Source: Hydrangea macrophylla
Lineage: Eukaryota > Streptophyta > Magnoliopsida > Cornales > Hydrangeaceae
Reading direction: 5' to 3'
Length of the DNA: 64,000 nucleotides
Assembly (NCBI GenBank): GCA_033977485.1
Contig: CM066984.1
Span: forward strand, 33,337,501-33,401,500
The notes under the pieces: generated by a model
Database searches by the model: none
Told to the model about the DNA's origin: nothing
What the model saw: only the letters and a program-made list of their open reading frames with translations
In this document: in pieces, positions 10,801 to 20,652 of the stretch
How positions within the stretch are numbered: the stretch's first letter is position 1
How the letters are laid out: every line of letters begins with the position of its first letter
Made by a program: the position numbers and the translations under genes

Positions 10801-13800
10801 TTTTTTTTTTTGGGTCTATTCATACATAATTGAATATTTTTTTAGGGTCTACTTGTCTATAATTGTGATGTTTTGGGGATATGCTTATAATATAAGTCTA
10901 TTCGGTGACACATAAATATTTTATAGTGTCTTTCAAAATTTTAAGGGGGTCTATTTCTAAAATGCATAAAATTATCACACTAAAAGTGTAATTTTTAAAA
11001 TTTTAGGCGCATTTCTTTTGAGTTGTATATACCAGTATATCAATATATATGTAGTTGATAGCACTAAATTGGGCCTTGGACCCCTTTGAGGGCCTAAACA
11101 TAAGTTGAGGGAGGCCTAAACATAATTTGAGAGGGGCCTAAATGATAAGGATAAAACTTCAGTATATAACAACTCCTATAATTCCTCCACAGTCAAGAGC
11201 TTAACACATGTCAAGGAGAAGACTCCCTTAGTTTAGGCACATGTTAATTAGCACATGTTATTCCTAGAATAAACTAATGGCATAGTTATAGGATAAACTC
11301 ATGCCATGACTCTTTCCTTTTCATGTAAACTGTTTCCATTTCATGTAAAGAAATATTATAAATATATTATGAAATGAATGGGATACTCAACAAGTGTAGA
11401 CCCATTTCTTCCGGTCAATCGTGTGTGCTACTTTCTCCCTAAACTTAGGATTAATTCTTCTTCATGGTATCAGAGCATAATTAAGCTCTTGATACAAAAC
11501 CTCACAAGATGGCTCTCTCACCCTCTGCTTCAAACCTACATCACCTCATAACCATTGTTTCTTTAAAATTAAACTCCTCAAATTATTTAATTTGGAGGAT
11601 GCAAATCCACCCTTTGATTCAAAGCTTCAACCTTCTAAAACATCTCACTGACCTACCTCCATCTGATACCATTACCACTGATGGCAAAGAAGTCCAAAAT
11701 CCAGACCTTGCCACATGGCAACAAAATGATCTCCTATTACGAAGTTGGATAACAGGCACTTTGTCTGAAGAAGCTCTTGTTCATGTAATTGGCATGAACT
11801 CAGCACGTGATGTCTGGTTGTGCTTGGAAGATACCTATCTTCAAGCTACAAAGGAGAGAGAAGTACTTTTAAAAAGACAACTACAAAATCCCAAGAAGGA
11901 TATCATCTCCGTCACTGCCTATTTGACTCAATTCAAAAGCATTTGTGACAGCCTTGCGGCCATTCAAAAACCAGTGACAGATGAAGACAAAACTGTTGCC
12001 TTGTCCCATGGACTTGGCAAGAAATACGACACCTTTATTACCACCATGCTCTCAAAACCCCCCTTTCCCACCTTCAACCAATTTATCTATGCCTTGCAAA
12101 ACTATGACTTGAGACATGAAGGGAATGCTAGTGAAGATATTGGGACATCTAATCCTAATCAAAATTTTGCCTTTCCGGCCCAACGTTATAGTGGACGAGG
12201 GAAACATGGTGGTTATCCTAATCGCGGTCGGGGCCGTGGATCCCACTTTCACTCTCGAGGCCGTGGTTTTTCACAAGCCAATTATTCTCACAATCGCCCA
12301 CATTTTTCCCATGGTAGTCGGAACACATTCGGTAATGGTGGCCAGTCTAACCAGCTTGCTCCTAGCGGTAGCACCAATCATCCATCTTCTCGCACCAGTC
12401 CACATAGCACCCCTGGAGCACCACCACTGTGCCAAATCTGTCACCGTCTTGGACATTCTGCTGAACGTTGTTGGTATCGCTTTGATTACGCTTATGAGTC
12501 AACAGATAATCTGTCAACAGATAATCTTTCCCAAGCACTTACTGCTACTACCTTATCAGAATCTCGGGATCAAGATCCCAACTGGTACACTGATACCGGT
12601 GCCACCTCACACATGACTTCCAGCCAAGGTAACCTTCTTTATTCTCAATCCTATAATGGTCATGATCATGTCATGGTTGGTGATGGATCTCAACTACAAA
12701 TTTCTCACATTGGTCATGCATCACTATCATCTACACATGGATCTCTTGCTCTGCGTGATGTCTTAGTTGTGCCTGACATTAAAAAGAATTTAATTTCCGT
12801 GAGTAAATTGACAAAAGATAATGCATGTATCTTTGATTTTCACTCATCTGGTTTTAAGATAATGGATCAGGCAACCAGGACAATCCTAGCAACGGGGCAT
12901 AAGCAAGGAGGACTTTATGCATTAGATCAAGGGGGAGTCGTAGCAGCTTTATCAGCAATAAAGTCAGGAAATGCACCAGTTGATATTTGGCACCAAAGGC
13001 TTGGTCATCCTCACTCCAAAATAATTCATCTTTTGAATTCCAAAAATAAAATTGATGTTTCCAGTTGGCTCCAAAATGAGAAAATTTGTAGTAGTTGTCA
13101 GATGGGGAAGAGTTGTACACTTCCATTTTCTCTAACTAATAAGGTTTCATCTGTTCCTCTAGCAAAAATTCATTGCGATTTGTGGGGTCCAGCCCCCGTG
13201 GCATCTGTTCAGAATTTCAAATATTATGCTTTATTTGTTGATGATCATACTCGGTATACCTGGCTATATCCTTTAAAATATAAGTCAGATTTCTTTCGAA
13301 CCTTCCTAGTTTTTCAGAAAATGGTGGAAAATCAATTTGGACACAAAGTTAAAGTGTTTCAGTGTGACGGTGGGGGTGAGAGTTTGAATTAAAAGAATTT
13401 TTGAATCATTTGGATCAGTGTGGAATTGTCCGTCACATTTCTTGTCCTGGCACCCCCGAACAAAATGGTGTTGCAGAAAGAAAGCACCGTCATATTGTTG
13501 AGACATGGCTTACTCTCATGTTTAATGCCCGCTTACCACTTAATTTATGGGTTGATGCATTTTTTACTGCAGTCTATCTGATTAATCGTCTACCCTCCTC
13601 CACATTAAACATGGAAACACCATTCTTCAAACTTCATGGCACTTCTCCGAATTATAGCTCTTTAAAGGTCTTTGGATGCCGGTGTTTTCCCTATCTCAGA
13701 AATTATGCTAAGAACAAGTTTGGTCCGAAATCATACCCATGCGTGTTCATTGGATATAGCCCGACTCACAAAGGTTATCGATGTCTCCACCCACCCACAA

Positions 13801-16800
13801 AACGGGTGTATATCTCCCGCCATGTCGTGTTTGATGAATCTATATTGCCTTATACTGATCCCACACTTCTATTTTCTCCATCACAGAAAATTGGTAATTT
13901 TTCAACATATTCAGAGTTTGCAGATGGACTTCTTCAGTCTTATGACAGACCTACATTATCAACTACAACGTCACCTTCACCTTCTGGTATTGCCTGCCCA
14001 CAGCAGCCTCTGGATGATCTACAGCCTACACTGCCTCTCTCACAACAGGCTCCTGTCGCTCCATTCCAGACCACTACCAGCCCGTCACGGCAGGCCTCAG
14101 CCACATCTTCCCAGGACCCTGACAGTTCATCACAAGAGACTCCAACTACTTCCTTGATCGATACCTCTCAGGCACCAGCCCCAGTCGAACCCGCATCTCC
14201 TATTTCCGTGTCCAGCACCACGGATGTCCCTAACCTCCCCGGGTCCCTCCATATTGATTTGCCATTATCAATGCCTGTGACTCAGCCACCCTCCACCAAC
14301 ATTCATCCTATGGTTACTCGAGGGAAAGCTCGCATTCAGCTAGGCCTTGTTGCTCTTCATCCCACTGATAGTTCTGAACCTAAGAGCATCAAGACTGCTC
14401 TCCAGAGCCCTCACTGGCTTCAAGCCATGCATACTGAACTAGCTGCCCTACATCGAAATGGGACTTGGGAACTCGTTCCTCGTCATGCATCTATGAATGT
14501 TGTTGGATCTCGTTGGGTGTTCAAAACCAAACTCAAATCTGATGGTTCTATTGAGCGGTTCAAAGCGCGCTTAGTTGCAAAAGGTTACAATCAGAAGGAA
14601 GGAGTTGATTTCTTAGAAACATTCAGTCCTGTTATCAAACCAGCCACCATTCGCCTGGTTCTATCTCTTGCCACCGTTCGTGGCTGGCCAATCCGCCAAC
14701 TTGATGTCACCAATGCCTTCTTGCATGGGCATCTTCAGGAGGTGGTCTATATGGAGCAACCCCCCGGTTTTTCTGACCCGAACCATCCACTGCACGTTTT
14801 TCGTCTCCATAAGGCTCTATATGGCCTCAAACAAGCACCCCGAGCCTGGTTTGATCGCTTCAGTCTTTTTCTTATCCGTATTGGCTTCATTTGCAGCTCG
14901 GCTGACTCTCGCTATTTATTTTTTGCTCCAATGGCAATACTATCCTTCTACTGGTTTATGTGGATGATATTCTTGTCACCAGCAATCAACCTACCATGCT
15001 GTCCAGCCTACTCTACCGTCTCCAGTCTGAATTCTCGATGAAAGACTTAGGCTCCCCACACTACTTCCTTGGAATTGAAGTAGTCCCCTTTTCTGGTGGT
15101 ATCTTTCTTTCACAACACAAATATGCCCGAGATATTCTTTCCAGAGCCCATATGACTAGCTGCAATCCGATCAATACCCCACTTGCTCAGAAACATAATC
15201 TTCACACTGTTGATGGACCATTGGTGGATGCTACTACCTATCGGAGCATTGTGGGAGCTTTACAATACCTTACCCTTACTCGTCCTGACTTAACTCATGC
15301 TGTCTCCATGGTATGTCGATTTATGCACCAACCGGCCGAGTCTCACTTTCAGGCTGTTAAGCGTATCCTGCGATATCTCCAAGGCACTTTGGATTACGGT
15401 ATTCGAATTTTGTCTCATTCCTCGTTACAATTGTACGGTTTTTCTGATGCAGACTGGGCTGGTTGCCCTGATTCTCGCCGCTCTACCACCGGTTTTTGTA
15501 TTTATTTGGGTGCCAACTGCATCTCGTGGGCCTCCAAGAAACAGGCTACAGTCTCTCGCTCTAGTGCTGAGGCTGAATACCGGTCCATGGCCACCACTAC
15601 TGCTGAGCTCACATGGCTTTCATTCTTACTTCGTGATATTGGTATTCCCCTATCCAAACCCCCAGTCTTGTTTTGTGACAATAATAGCGCTCTCCACATG
15701 ACAGTGAATCCTTTTTTTCATGTTCTTACTAAGCATATTGAGCTTGACTACCACTTTGTTCGCGAAAAAGTTGCTGTTGGTGCTCTCGTTACTCGTTATG
15801 TTCCCTCTGCTCTACAAAATGCCGATATTTTCACCAAGGCCTTGTCTAAAGACACCTTCCGCTTGTTACGGTCCAAGCTAGGAGTTCTTCCTCCACCGCC
15901 CTCCAGCTTGCGGTGGAATGATAAGGATAAAACTTCAGTATATAACAACTCCTATAATTCCTCCACAGTCAAGAGCTTAACACATGTCAAGGAGAAGACT
16001 CCCTTAGTTTAGGCACATGTTAATTAGCACATGTTATTCCTAGAATAAACTAATGGCATAGTTATAGGATAAACTCATGCCATGACTGTTTTCTTTTCAT
16101 GTAAACTGTTTCCATTTCATGTAAAGAAATATTATAAATATATTATGAAATGAATGGGATACTCAACAAGTGTAGACCCATTTCTTCCGGTCAATCGTGT
16201 GTGCTACTTTCTCCCTAAACTTAGGATTAATTCTTCTTCCTCACTAAATATAGTTGAGGGGACCTAAATATAAAATACTAAAAAGATTTAGACTAAAATT
16301 TTAATTTTTAAAATCTTAGAAAGAGCCTGGGCCCCCCTGGTCCTACACTGCCTCCGCCCCTGACCAGCACCATGGAAGGAAAATATGATCAATATCCAAT
16401 ATATTGTACAAATTTACAAGTCAAAATTTAAGAATTACCGAAAGACAGCTATGCGGAGGGTGTATTTATTTTTTGACAAACTTTACTATAAATCCAAATA
16501 AACATATTCGAGAGTGAGAGTCATTTTGTCCACTCCATTTTTAGCCGGTTGTGTGAATTGCAATGCATGCAAGGAAAAAAAAACAAAAAACAAAAAACAA
16601 AACAAGCAAGAGAAGTCACTAATTTTCAAAATATAAATAGGAATTAATCTCATGCATTGGAGAGGAGTAATATTTGTCGATTACTTCACGGAAAATCCCT
16701 AAATAACTTGTTCAAAATATTTATATAGGATGCAATTTTTTTTCATCATTTTATTTTTTATGCATATTACTTATGTTTTGGTTTTTGTTTCAGGTGGTTC

Positions 16801-17410
16801 CAGCAATAACAAGCATCAAAGAGAAGACTGTGGGGTTTAATAATGGCGTTGAACAACATTTCGATATGATAATATTTGCAACTGGATACAAAAATTCCGC
16901 TAAGAGTTGGCTTAAGGTAATTAATAATAGTATGTACGTACTTGATGTTGGTACATATAAATAATAAAAACTTGGTATTTTATTAGATTTATGTATTAGC
17001 TTGGTTTGCGGATTTAGCGTGATAAACGTAAAACAAGAGGAAATGAACTAAAGAAAGTGCCTTTCATTTTTCGTATCTTAATAAAAATTGAAAACTCAAA
17101 ACAATTTTAAAAATTGAATATGGATTATGTGGTTGGAGTTACTCTTAAAAATGCTCTAAAACAGTTACATTTTTTGTGATGTCTACAGGACTACAGCTAT
17201 GTTCTTACTGGTGAAGGTCAGCCAAAAAATAGTTTTCCAACTCATTGGAAGGGTGAGAATGGGTTGTATTGTGCTGGTTTTTCAAGGAGAGGGCTGCTTG
17301 GAGTGTCCAATGATGCTATAGCTATTGCCGATGATATCAAAAAGGTTGTAAGTGCCCAAAAAAGAAGCTTTGCTGGTAATTCCTACATACCTGGAAGTTG
17401 TTTGTGGTGA
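7095..17410 (+). CDS. YUC: YUCCA-type flavin-containing monooxygenase (four exons)
   Basis: Exons 7095-7706, 9746-9979, 16794-16916 and 17189-17410 join in phase 0 at every junction, all with GT-AG introns, giving 396 codons, usual for this family. YUCCA enzymes oxidise indole-3-pyruvate to indole-3-acetic acid using FAD and NADPH, the final step of the main auxin pathway. Visible motifs are the FAD site GAGPSG (residues 10-15), the flavin-monooxygenase signature FGGEVIHSNKYK (153-164), the NADPH site GCGNSG (178-183) and FATGYK in exon 3. The short N-terminus beginning directly with the FAD fold resembles YUC10/YUC11-type members more than the longer YUC1-type; that subfamily call is tentative. 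All motifs look intact and no stop was seen. Intron 2 is 6.8 kb because of nested transposons, which might affect splicing or silencing. Confidence 0.93.
7715..7862. repeat. CT and TA microsatellites just after the exon 1 donor
   Basis: Two similar blocks, each a CT run followed by a TA run: about 7715-7765 and about 7808-7862. Both start with ACTCCTCTCTCT, so the block was probably duplicated. Such tracts vary in length between individuals and sit within 10 bp of the 5' splice site. Confidence 0.85.
8006..8248 (+). pseudogene. Partial duplicate of YUCCA exon 1 inside intron 1
   Basis: 8042-8248 matches exon 1 positions 7361-7566 (residues about 90-157, including the FLVVASGEN region) with few differences, plus a one-base insertion in a T run that breaks the frame. 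A shorter piece at 8006-8041 matches about 7403-7438 again, so two overlapping fragments lie head to tail. There is no splice site pair that would use it as an exon. It is non-coding in its present state but could pair with the real exon in recombination or RNA. Confidence 0.85.
8248..8500. repeat. Tandem duplication of about 100 bp in YUCCA intron 1
   Basis: The stretch 8248-8350 (starts AAAGTACATCAAATTTT, ends ACAATTTAGG) recurs at 8398-8500 with a few substitutions, separated by about 47 bp. It directly follows the duplicated exon fragment. Confidence 0.75.
8855..8985. mobile_element. Stowaway-like terminal sequence (remnant)
   Basis: Read on the - strand, 8985-8955 gives TACTCTCCCGTCCTAACATA, and an inner stretch gives CAAAATAAATGTCCACTTTT, both resembling the CTCCCTCCGTCCCAAAATAAGTG ends of plant Stowaway elements. 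A related sequence, TATTCCTCTGTCCTAAATTA, lies at 7903 in the opposite orientation, so the two could be ends of one expanded element. Confidence 0.35.
9100..9255. mobile_element. Short MITE-like element in YUCCA intron 1
   Basis: It begins GTGGCAGATCCAG and ends with the inverted counterpart CATTTCCGCCAC, enclosing about 130 bp of AT-rich DNA. It resembles small hAT-like elements whose ends contain GTGGCGGA. No clear target duplication. Confidence 0.35.
9746..9979 (+). CDS. YUC: YUCCA exon 2
   Basis: 78 codons, from FHVVSKEIIQIGM to IGKIRSREIK, preceded by TTGTTATAG and followed by GTTTGG. It continues the family alignment without a gap (KEGPFYLK and SPAIDVGTIGKI are typical blocks). Confidence 0.92.
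9980..10739. other. YUCCA intron 2, part before the nested elements
   Basis: AT-rich intron DNA. Two short open frames (10031-10237 and 10146-10391) have no recognisable motifs and are unlikely to be genes. Confidence 0.6.
11143..11464 (+). repeat. 5' LTR of copia-1
   Basis: Starts TGATAAGGATAAAACTTC, ends ATTCTTCTTCA, directly before the primer-binding site. Nearly identical to 15919-16243. Confidence 0.95.
11465..11476 (+). promoter_or_regulatory. Primer-binding site of copia-1
   Basis: TGGTATCAGAGC immediately after the LTR is the standard plant copia site, complementary to initiator methionine tRNA. Confidence 0.93.
11509..13392 (+). pseudogene. copia-1 gag, protease and start of integrase
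   Basis: 627 codons from ATG 11509. The N-terminal 200 residues match the plant copia gag domain (SSNYLIWRMQIHPLI near residue 25). An Arg/Gly-rich stretch and a zinc knuckle CQICHRLGHSAERC (CX2CX4HX4C) near residue 308 follow. The protease motif is DTGATSH near residue 362. The integrase zinc motif lies near residues 495-535 (HQRLGHPHSK, then CSSCQMGK) and the first catalytic Asp is in HCDLWGPAP. The frame ends early just after CDGGGE, where an extra AG dinucleotide shifts the frame; the downstream frame continues the integrase at once. Confidence 0.92.
13393..15041 (+). pseudogene. copia-1 integrase remainder and reverse transcriptase (frameshifted)
   Basis: Opens with LNHLDQCGIVRHISCPGTP and the third integrase acid in NGVAERKHR. 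A Pro/Ser/Thr-rich linker (about 13950-14300) separates it from the reverse transcriptase, which has NGTWELVP, RWVFKTKLKSDG, KARLVAKGYNQ, QLDVTNAFLHG (first catalytic Asp) and YGLKQAPRAW. Near 14925 a single-base indel in a T-rich stretch shifts the frame just before the YVDD box, which is read in the next segment. Confidence 0.92.
14960..16012 (+). pseudogene. copia-1 reverse transcriptase end and RNase H
   Basis: Begins inside the YVDD box (DDILVT) and continues with FSMKDLGSPHYFLGIEV, then LTRPDLTHAV and the RNase H motifs SDADWAGCPDSRRSTTG, SSAEAEYRS and CDNNSAL. The C-terminal 31 codons run into the 3' LTR, so the pol stop lies 94 bp inside it. Confidence 0.92.
15919..16243 (+). repeat. 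3' LTR of copia-1
   Basis: Starts TGATAAGGATAAAACTTC after a short purine stretch (GGTGGAA) and ends CTTCTTCCTCA. Followed by the target duplication CTAAA. Confidence 0.95.
16794..16916 (+). CDS. YUC: YUCCA exon 3
   Basis: 41 codons, from VVPAITSIKEKTV to KSWLK, after TTTTTGTTTCAG and before GTAATT. It contains FATGYK, conserved in YUCCA enzymes. Confidence 0.92.
17189..17410 (+). CDS. YUC: YUCCA exon 4
   Basis: 73 codons plus TGA, starting DYSYVLTGEGQPKNSFPTHW after GATGTCTACAG. GLYCAGFSRRGLLG and the acidic IADDIKK block match the C-terminal end of YUCCA proteins. Confidence 0.92.
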   Translation, partial: DYSYVLTGEGQPKNSFPTHWKGENGLYCAGFSRRGLLGVSNDAIAIADDIKKVVSAQKRSFAGNSYIPGSCLW

Positions 17411-17790
17411 CTTTATAAAAGTGCTTTTGAAATAGAACTCAATTCATGAACTTAAATATTCATTCTGTTTCATGTTATTTTTTGTAGCAATATGTAAACT
17501 GTGTGATTGTTCCAATTTTTCAGGAGATTTGCTAAATTTATAATTTGCTTTTTAACATCATGTTTTGAATGTCCCCTTGCATGTGAGAACTCGTTTGGGA
17601 TTTTTGTGGTTTTAAAAGGTTTTTCGAAAAAGAGATTTTATCTGTGGAGACTTTTTAAAAGGGGACAGTTAGAGATACATCCTTTGCCAGCTAAAAATTT
17701 AGCAAAAAGTACTTTTAATATTTGCATATAATCAAAGTCATTTATCTTTGATAAAAGGACAAAAGTGACTTGCATCCAAACATTTCTCAC
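17411..17790. other. YUCCA 3' flank
   Basis: Probable 3' UTR and intergenic DNA. No clear AATAAA signal close to the stop. Open frames here (17507-17731 +, 17638-17823 -) have no recognisable features. Confidence 0.5.
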
Positions 17791-17797
17791 ATTTTTC

Positions 17798-18425
17798 ACA
17801 CTCCTCCAACTTTCCACGAGCACATGCTACTTGCAGTTGCTCGTCCGGTGCGAGCACTGTACCGTATGATATCCTAAATTCTAAAAATATTTTGCAACTT
17901 TAAACCTACATAACTTTTGACCTACAACTCTATTTTTCTCAAATTTTATACTGTTAGAATCGTGTCGACGAGAGCTACAAAACTAATGCAATGCACATTT
18001 CCCACATTTTTTACACTTGCCCAACTTTCCATGGGCACATGCTACTTGTAACAGCTCGTACGGTGTGAGAAATGTACCATATGATATCTCAAACTCCAAA
18101 AATATTTTGCAACTTTAAACTTCAATAACTTTTGACCTACAACTCCGTTTTTCTCTAATTTTATACTGTTGGAATCGTGTCGACGAGACTACAAAACTAA
18201 TATGGTGCACATTTATCACATTTTCCACACTCGTCCAACTTTCCACGGGTACATGCTACTTGCAGTTGCTCGTACAGTGCAAGCACTGTACCATATGATA
18301 TCCCAAATTCCAAAAATATTTTACAACTTTAAACTTCTATAACTTTTGACTACAACTCCATTTTTCTTAAATTTTATACTGTTGAAATTGTGTCGACGAG
18401 AGTTACAAAACTAGTACCATTGTTG
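17798..18425. repeat. Tandem repeat, about 214-bp unit, three copies
   Basis: The anchor CCAACTTTCC occurs at 17806, 18021 and 18235 (spacing 215 and 214). Each unit contains ACATGCTACTTG, GTACCATATGATAT, a TAACTTTTGAC block and GTGTCGACGAGA. The last unit flows into the left arm of an inverted repeat. Confidence 0.85.
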
Positions 18426-19150
18426 ATATATTTTGAGCCAAAAAAAAAAAAAAAAAAAAAAAACGAAATTTTACATGCCTTTTGTGAAAATTTCACAAAA
18501 TAATTTTGAAAAATTTTGACAATTATTTTGTGAAATTATCATTTCAAAAAATTATTTTTTTTCAAAATTTCTTCAAATTTCACAAAACTTTTTTTTGTGT
18601 ACTTTTGTGAAATTTCACAAAATAATTTTCAAAAATTTTCACAAATTTATTTTGTGAAATTATCAAATTTCAAATATATATATATTTAAAATTTCTTCAA
18701 TTGATTTCCCAAAACTTTTATGAAAATACTTTTGCTCACCCCAAATTTGGTACACCAATGCTCACCCAAACATCCCATTGGCCAATGTAGTGGGGCCCAG
18801 GATTAAACAATATTAAACAACATTTGTTTAATCTTGGGCCCCACTGCATTGGCCAATGGGATGCTTGGGTGAGCATTGGTGTACCAAATTTGGGGTGAGC
18901 AAAAATGCTCTCAACTTTTATTGTGAAATTTCACAAAATAACTTTAAAAAATTTTGACATAGCAATTTTTTGAAATTATCAAATTTCAAAAATCTTTTTT
19001 TTTTTTCAAAATTTCTTCAAATTTCAAAAATCTTTTTTTTTTTTTGCTCAAAACATATCAATAATGGTACTAGTTTTGTAGCTTTCATCGACACGATTCC
19101 AACGGCATAAAATTTGTAACAAATGGAGTTATAGATCTAAATTTATAGAG
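18340..19150. repeat. Large imperfect inverted repeat with TTTGTGAAATTTCAC repeats
   Basis: The left arm at about 18340-18440 (TGTCGACGAGAGTTACAAAA, ACTAGTACCATTGTTGATAT) is mirrored at about 19045-19150 on the other strand. Between the arms lie several copies of a palindrome-like TTTTGTGAAATTTCACAAAA block (near 18480, 18605 and 18920) and a younger foldback element. The structure resembles a large non-autonomous DNA element, but no target duplication was found. Confidence 0.6.
18733..18901. mobile_element. Foldback MITE with 78-bp arms
   Basis: Left arm 18733-18810 and right arm 18824-18901 are inverted copies with three mismatches in 78 bp and a 13-bp loop. The ends are TGCTCACCCCAAATTTGG and its complement. 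It interrupts the surrounding TTTGTGAAATTTCAC repeats, so it came later. A transcript would form a long hairpin able to give small RNAs. Confidence 0.8.
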
Positions 19151-19159
19151 TTTTAAAAT

Positions 19160-19960
19160 TTTAAAATATTTTTCAAAATGAGGAATGCTACAGTACAGCC
19201 AGTCACATCGTGTGAGTGGCTGGAAAGTTTGGGAGCGTTTGGCCGCATGCGTGGGGCGTGGACACCAAAATTGCTAACATTGCCTAACAAGGACTTTTGA
19301 CTAAACAAGGTAAAAAAAAAAAAGTTGGCCACTTTAGACTTTTTGGCACTTTAATTAGGGATTGAAATCAAATTTTCCGTTTTAAAAAATTGTTTGATGT
19401 ATCGTGTAGATATAAGAATTAGAAAATTTGCAGTTTATTAAAAAAAAAAAAAAAAACTTCAATTTACTGCTTTTAAATTAATATCTATAAAGTTGAAAGA
19501 ATCTAAATTTTAAGTTGAAGAACTCAACTTTTTCAGTAATTTCAAACAACTGAGTAGCAAGTGAACACTAAATTAGTGGAATTTCAAATTTATCGCTGCC
19601 ATACATTTTTGTGAGAGTTAAATATAAGACAGACGTAAATTCGATGTATGCCACGGATAAATTAAGTTTGTGTTTGAATTTTTTTAAATTTGACTATGTT
19701 TTTTCAAATATTAAGACCAAAAATGCTTTTGGTAACAAAATTAGTTTACTTTTTTTTTTAAAAAGAGCACTACTACACCCCGCACACTTTTCTACACATT
19801 TTTTGATACCCAGCTTTAAATGCATGTACCCTGTGTTGTGTAAGTGGTGTACAGAAAAGTGTGAAAAATTCAAACAGCACAAGGTACATATATTAAAACA
19901 TAATGTGTAGAAAAGTGTGTATGCCTAACATTATTATTTTAAAAGAGCAAAAAATATATT
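19160..19960. other. AT-rich intergenic DNA left of the Tat composite
   Basis: No recognisable gene. Open frames at 19611-19910 (+) and 19694-19882 (-) overlap on opposite strands, are AT-rich and show no motifs. Confidence 0.5.
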
Positions 19961-19965
19961 AACAA

Positions 19966-20592
19966 TGATATGTACTAGGTCAAAGTCGGGCCTCGCCACC
20001 TCAGCAAAGAGAAGCCAAGTCATCTTGAATTTGGACTGACTACACAGCCAACCCGGGCTGTTACACAAAACTGTCCGGTTTGGTCGTAAGTCCGGTCATT
20101 CTTTCCAGATGGATATTCCTACATGGGCGCGCCCGCATCAAGCGTGATTACTTGGTCGGCAAGCCTCCAGGCAGTTTACTATCCCAGTTAGAAGACTAAA
20201 TGGAAGGAGCAGGCAGTTTCCTAAACCACTTAAGAAACTTCCCTAAATTTATGTAAATCAGTTGCAATCTGATTAAGCTTCCTAATCTGATTACTTACCA
20301 TGTACAGGAGGACTCTTGTATCTATAAAAGAGCCCGCCTACCCTCTTTACGAGAGAGAGCATTCTAACCAAAAGAATAGCATATTATTATCACTCATACG
20401 CATACACTCGGTCGATTTTACTGGTAGTGCCTCCCAACTGTTGGCTCACCAGGCCCGCTGGTGATCTGCTAGTGAAGCGCACTGACACAACCGTAGACGT
20501 AGGTCACCTTGTTAACGGGACCGAACCACATACACATCTCATTGTGTCCATATCTCTCTTTGAATCTCTCTAACTAATTTTTGGCATCATCA
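19966..20592 (+). repeat. 5' LTR of element A
   Basis: Starts TGATATGTACTAGG and ends GGCATCATCA. TATA box CTATAAAAG at 20322-20330. Matches 47420-48051 closely; the right copy has about 9 extra bases near its start. Confidence 0.9.
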
Positions 20593-20612
20593 GTTTGGCG
20601 CCGTTTGTGGGA
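20593..20612 (+). promoter_or_regulatory. Primer-binding site of element A
   Basis: GTTTGGCGCCGTTTGTGGGA directly after the LTR. TGGCGCCG suits the 3' end of a tRNA ending CGGCGCCA (often tRNA-Asp in the Tat and Athila clades). Confidence 0.8.
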
Positions 20613-20652
20613 ATGATAAGTTTTTCACCAACAAATTTCTTGACTGATCAAC

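Larger units (their letters stand above)
11143..16243 (+). mobile_element. Ty1/copia LTR retrotransposon (copia-1)
   Basis: A complete structure: LTR, primer-binding site, gag-pol in the order protease, integrase, reverse transcriptase, RNase H (copia order), and LTR. The 5-bp duplication CTAAA flanks it at 11138-11142 and 16244-16248. The two LTRs differ by two substitutions and a 3-bp indel near the end over about 322 bp, so insertion was recent. Two frame breaks in pol (near 13380 and 14925) mean it cannot make its own polyprotein as read here. It lies in intron 2 of the YUCCA gene in the same orientation. Gag features suggest an Ale-like lineage; that is tentative. Confidence 0.95.
10740..16362. 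mobile_element. hAT-like non-autonomous element hosting copia-1
   Basis: The left end CATGAGCGGAGTCGGGAAT and the right end, read in reverse, CAGGGGCGGAGGCAGTG are imperfect inverted repeats of the CAGGGGCGGAGCC type seen in plant hAT elements. The flanking 8-mers ACCAACCC (10732-10739) and ACCAGCAC (16363-16370) agree at six of eight positions, fitting an old 8-bp target duplication. Outside the copia insertion only about 520 bp remain, with repeated GGGGCCTAAA motifs and no coding region. The copia element entered it later. Confidence 0.55.
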
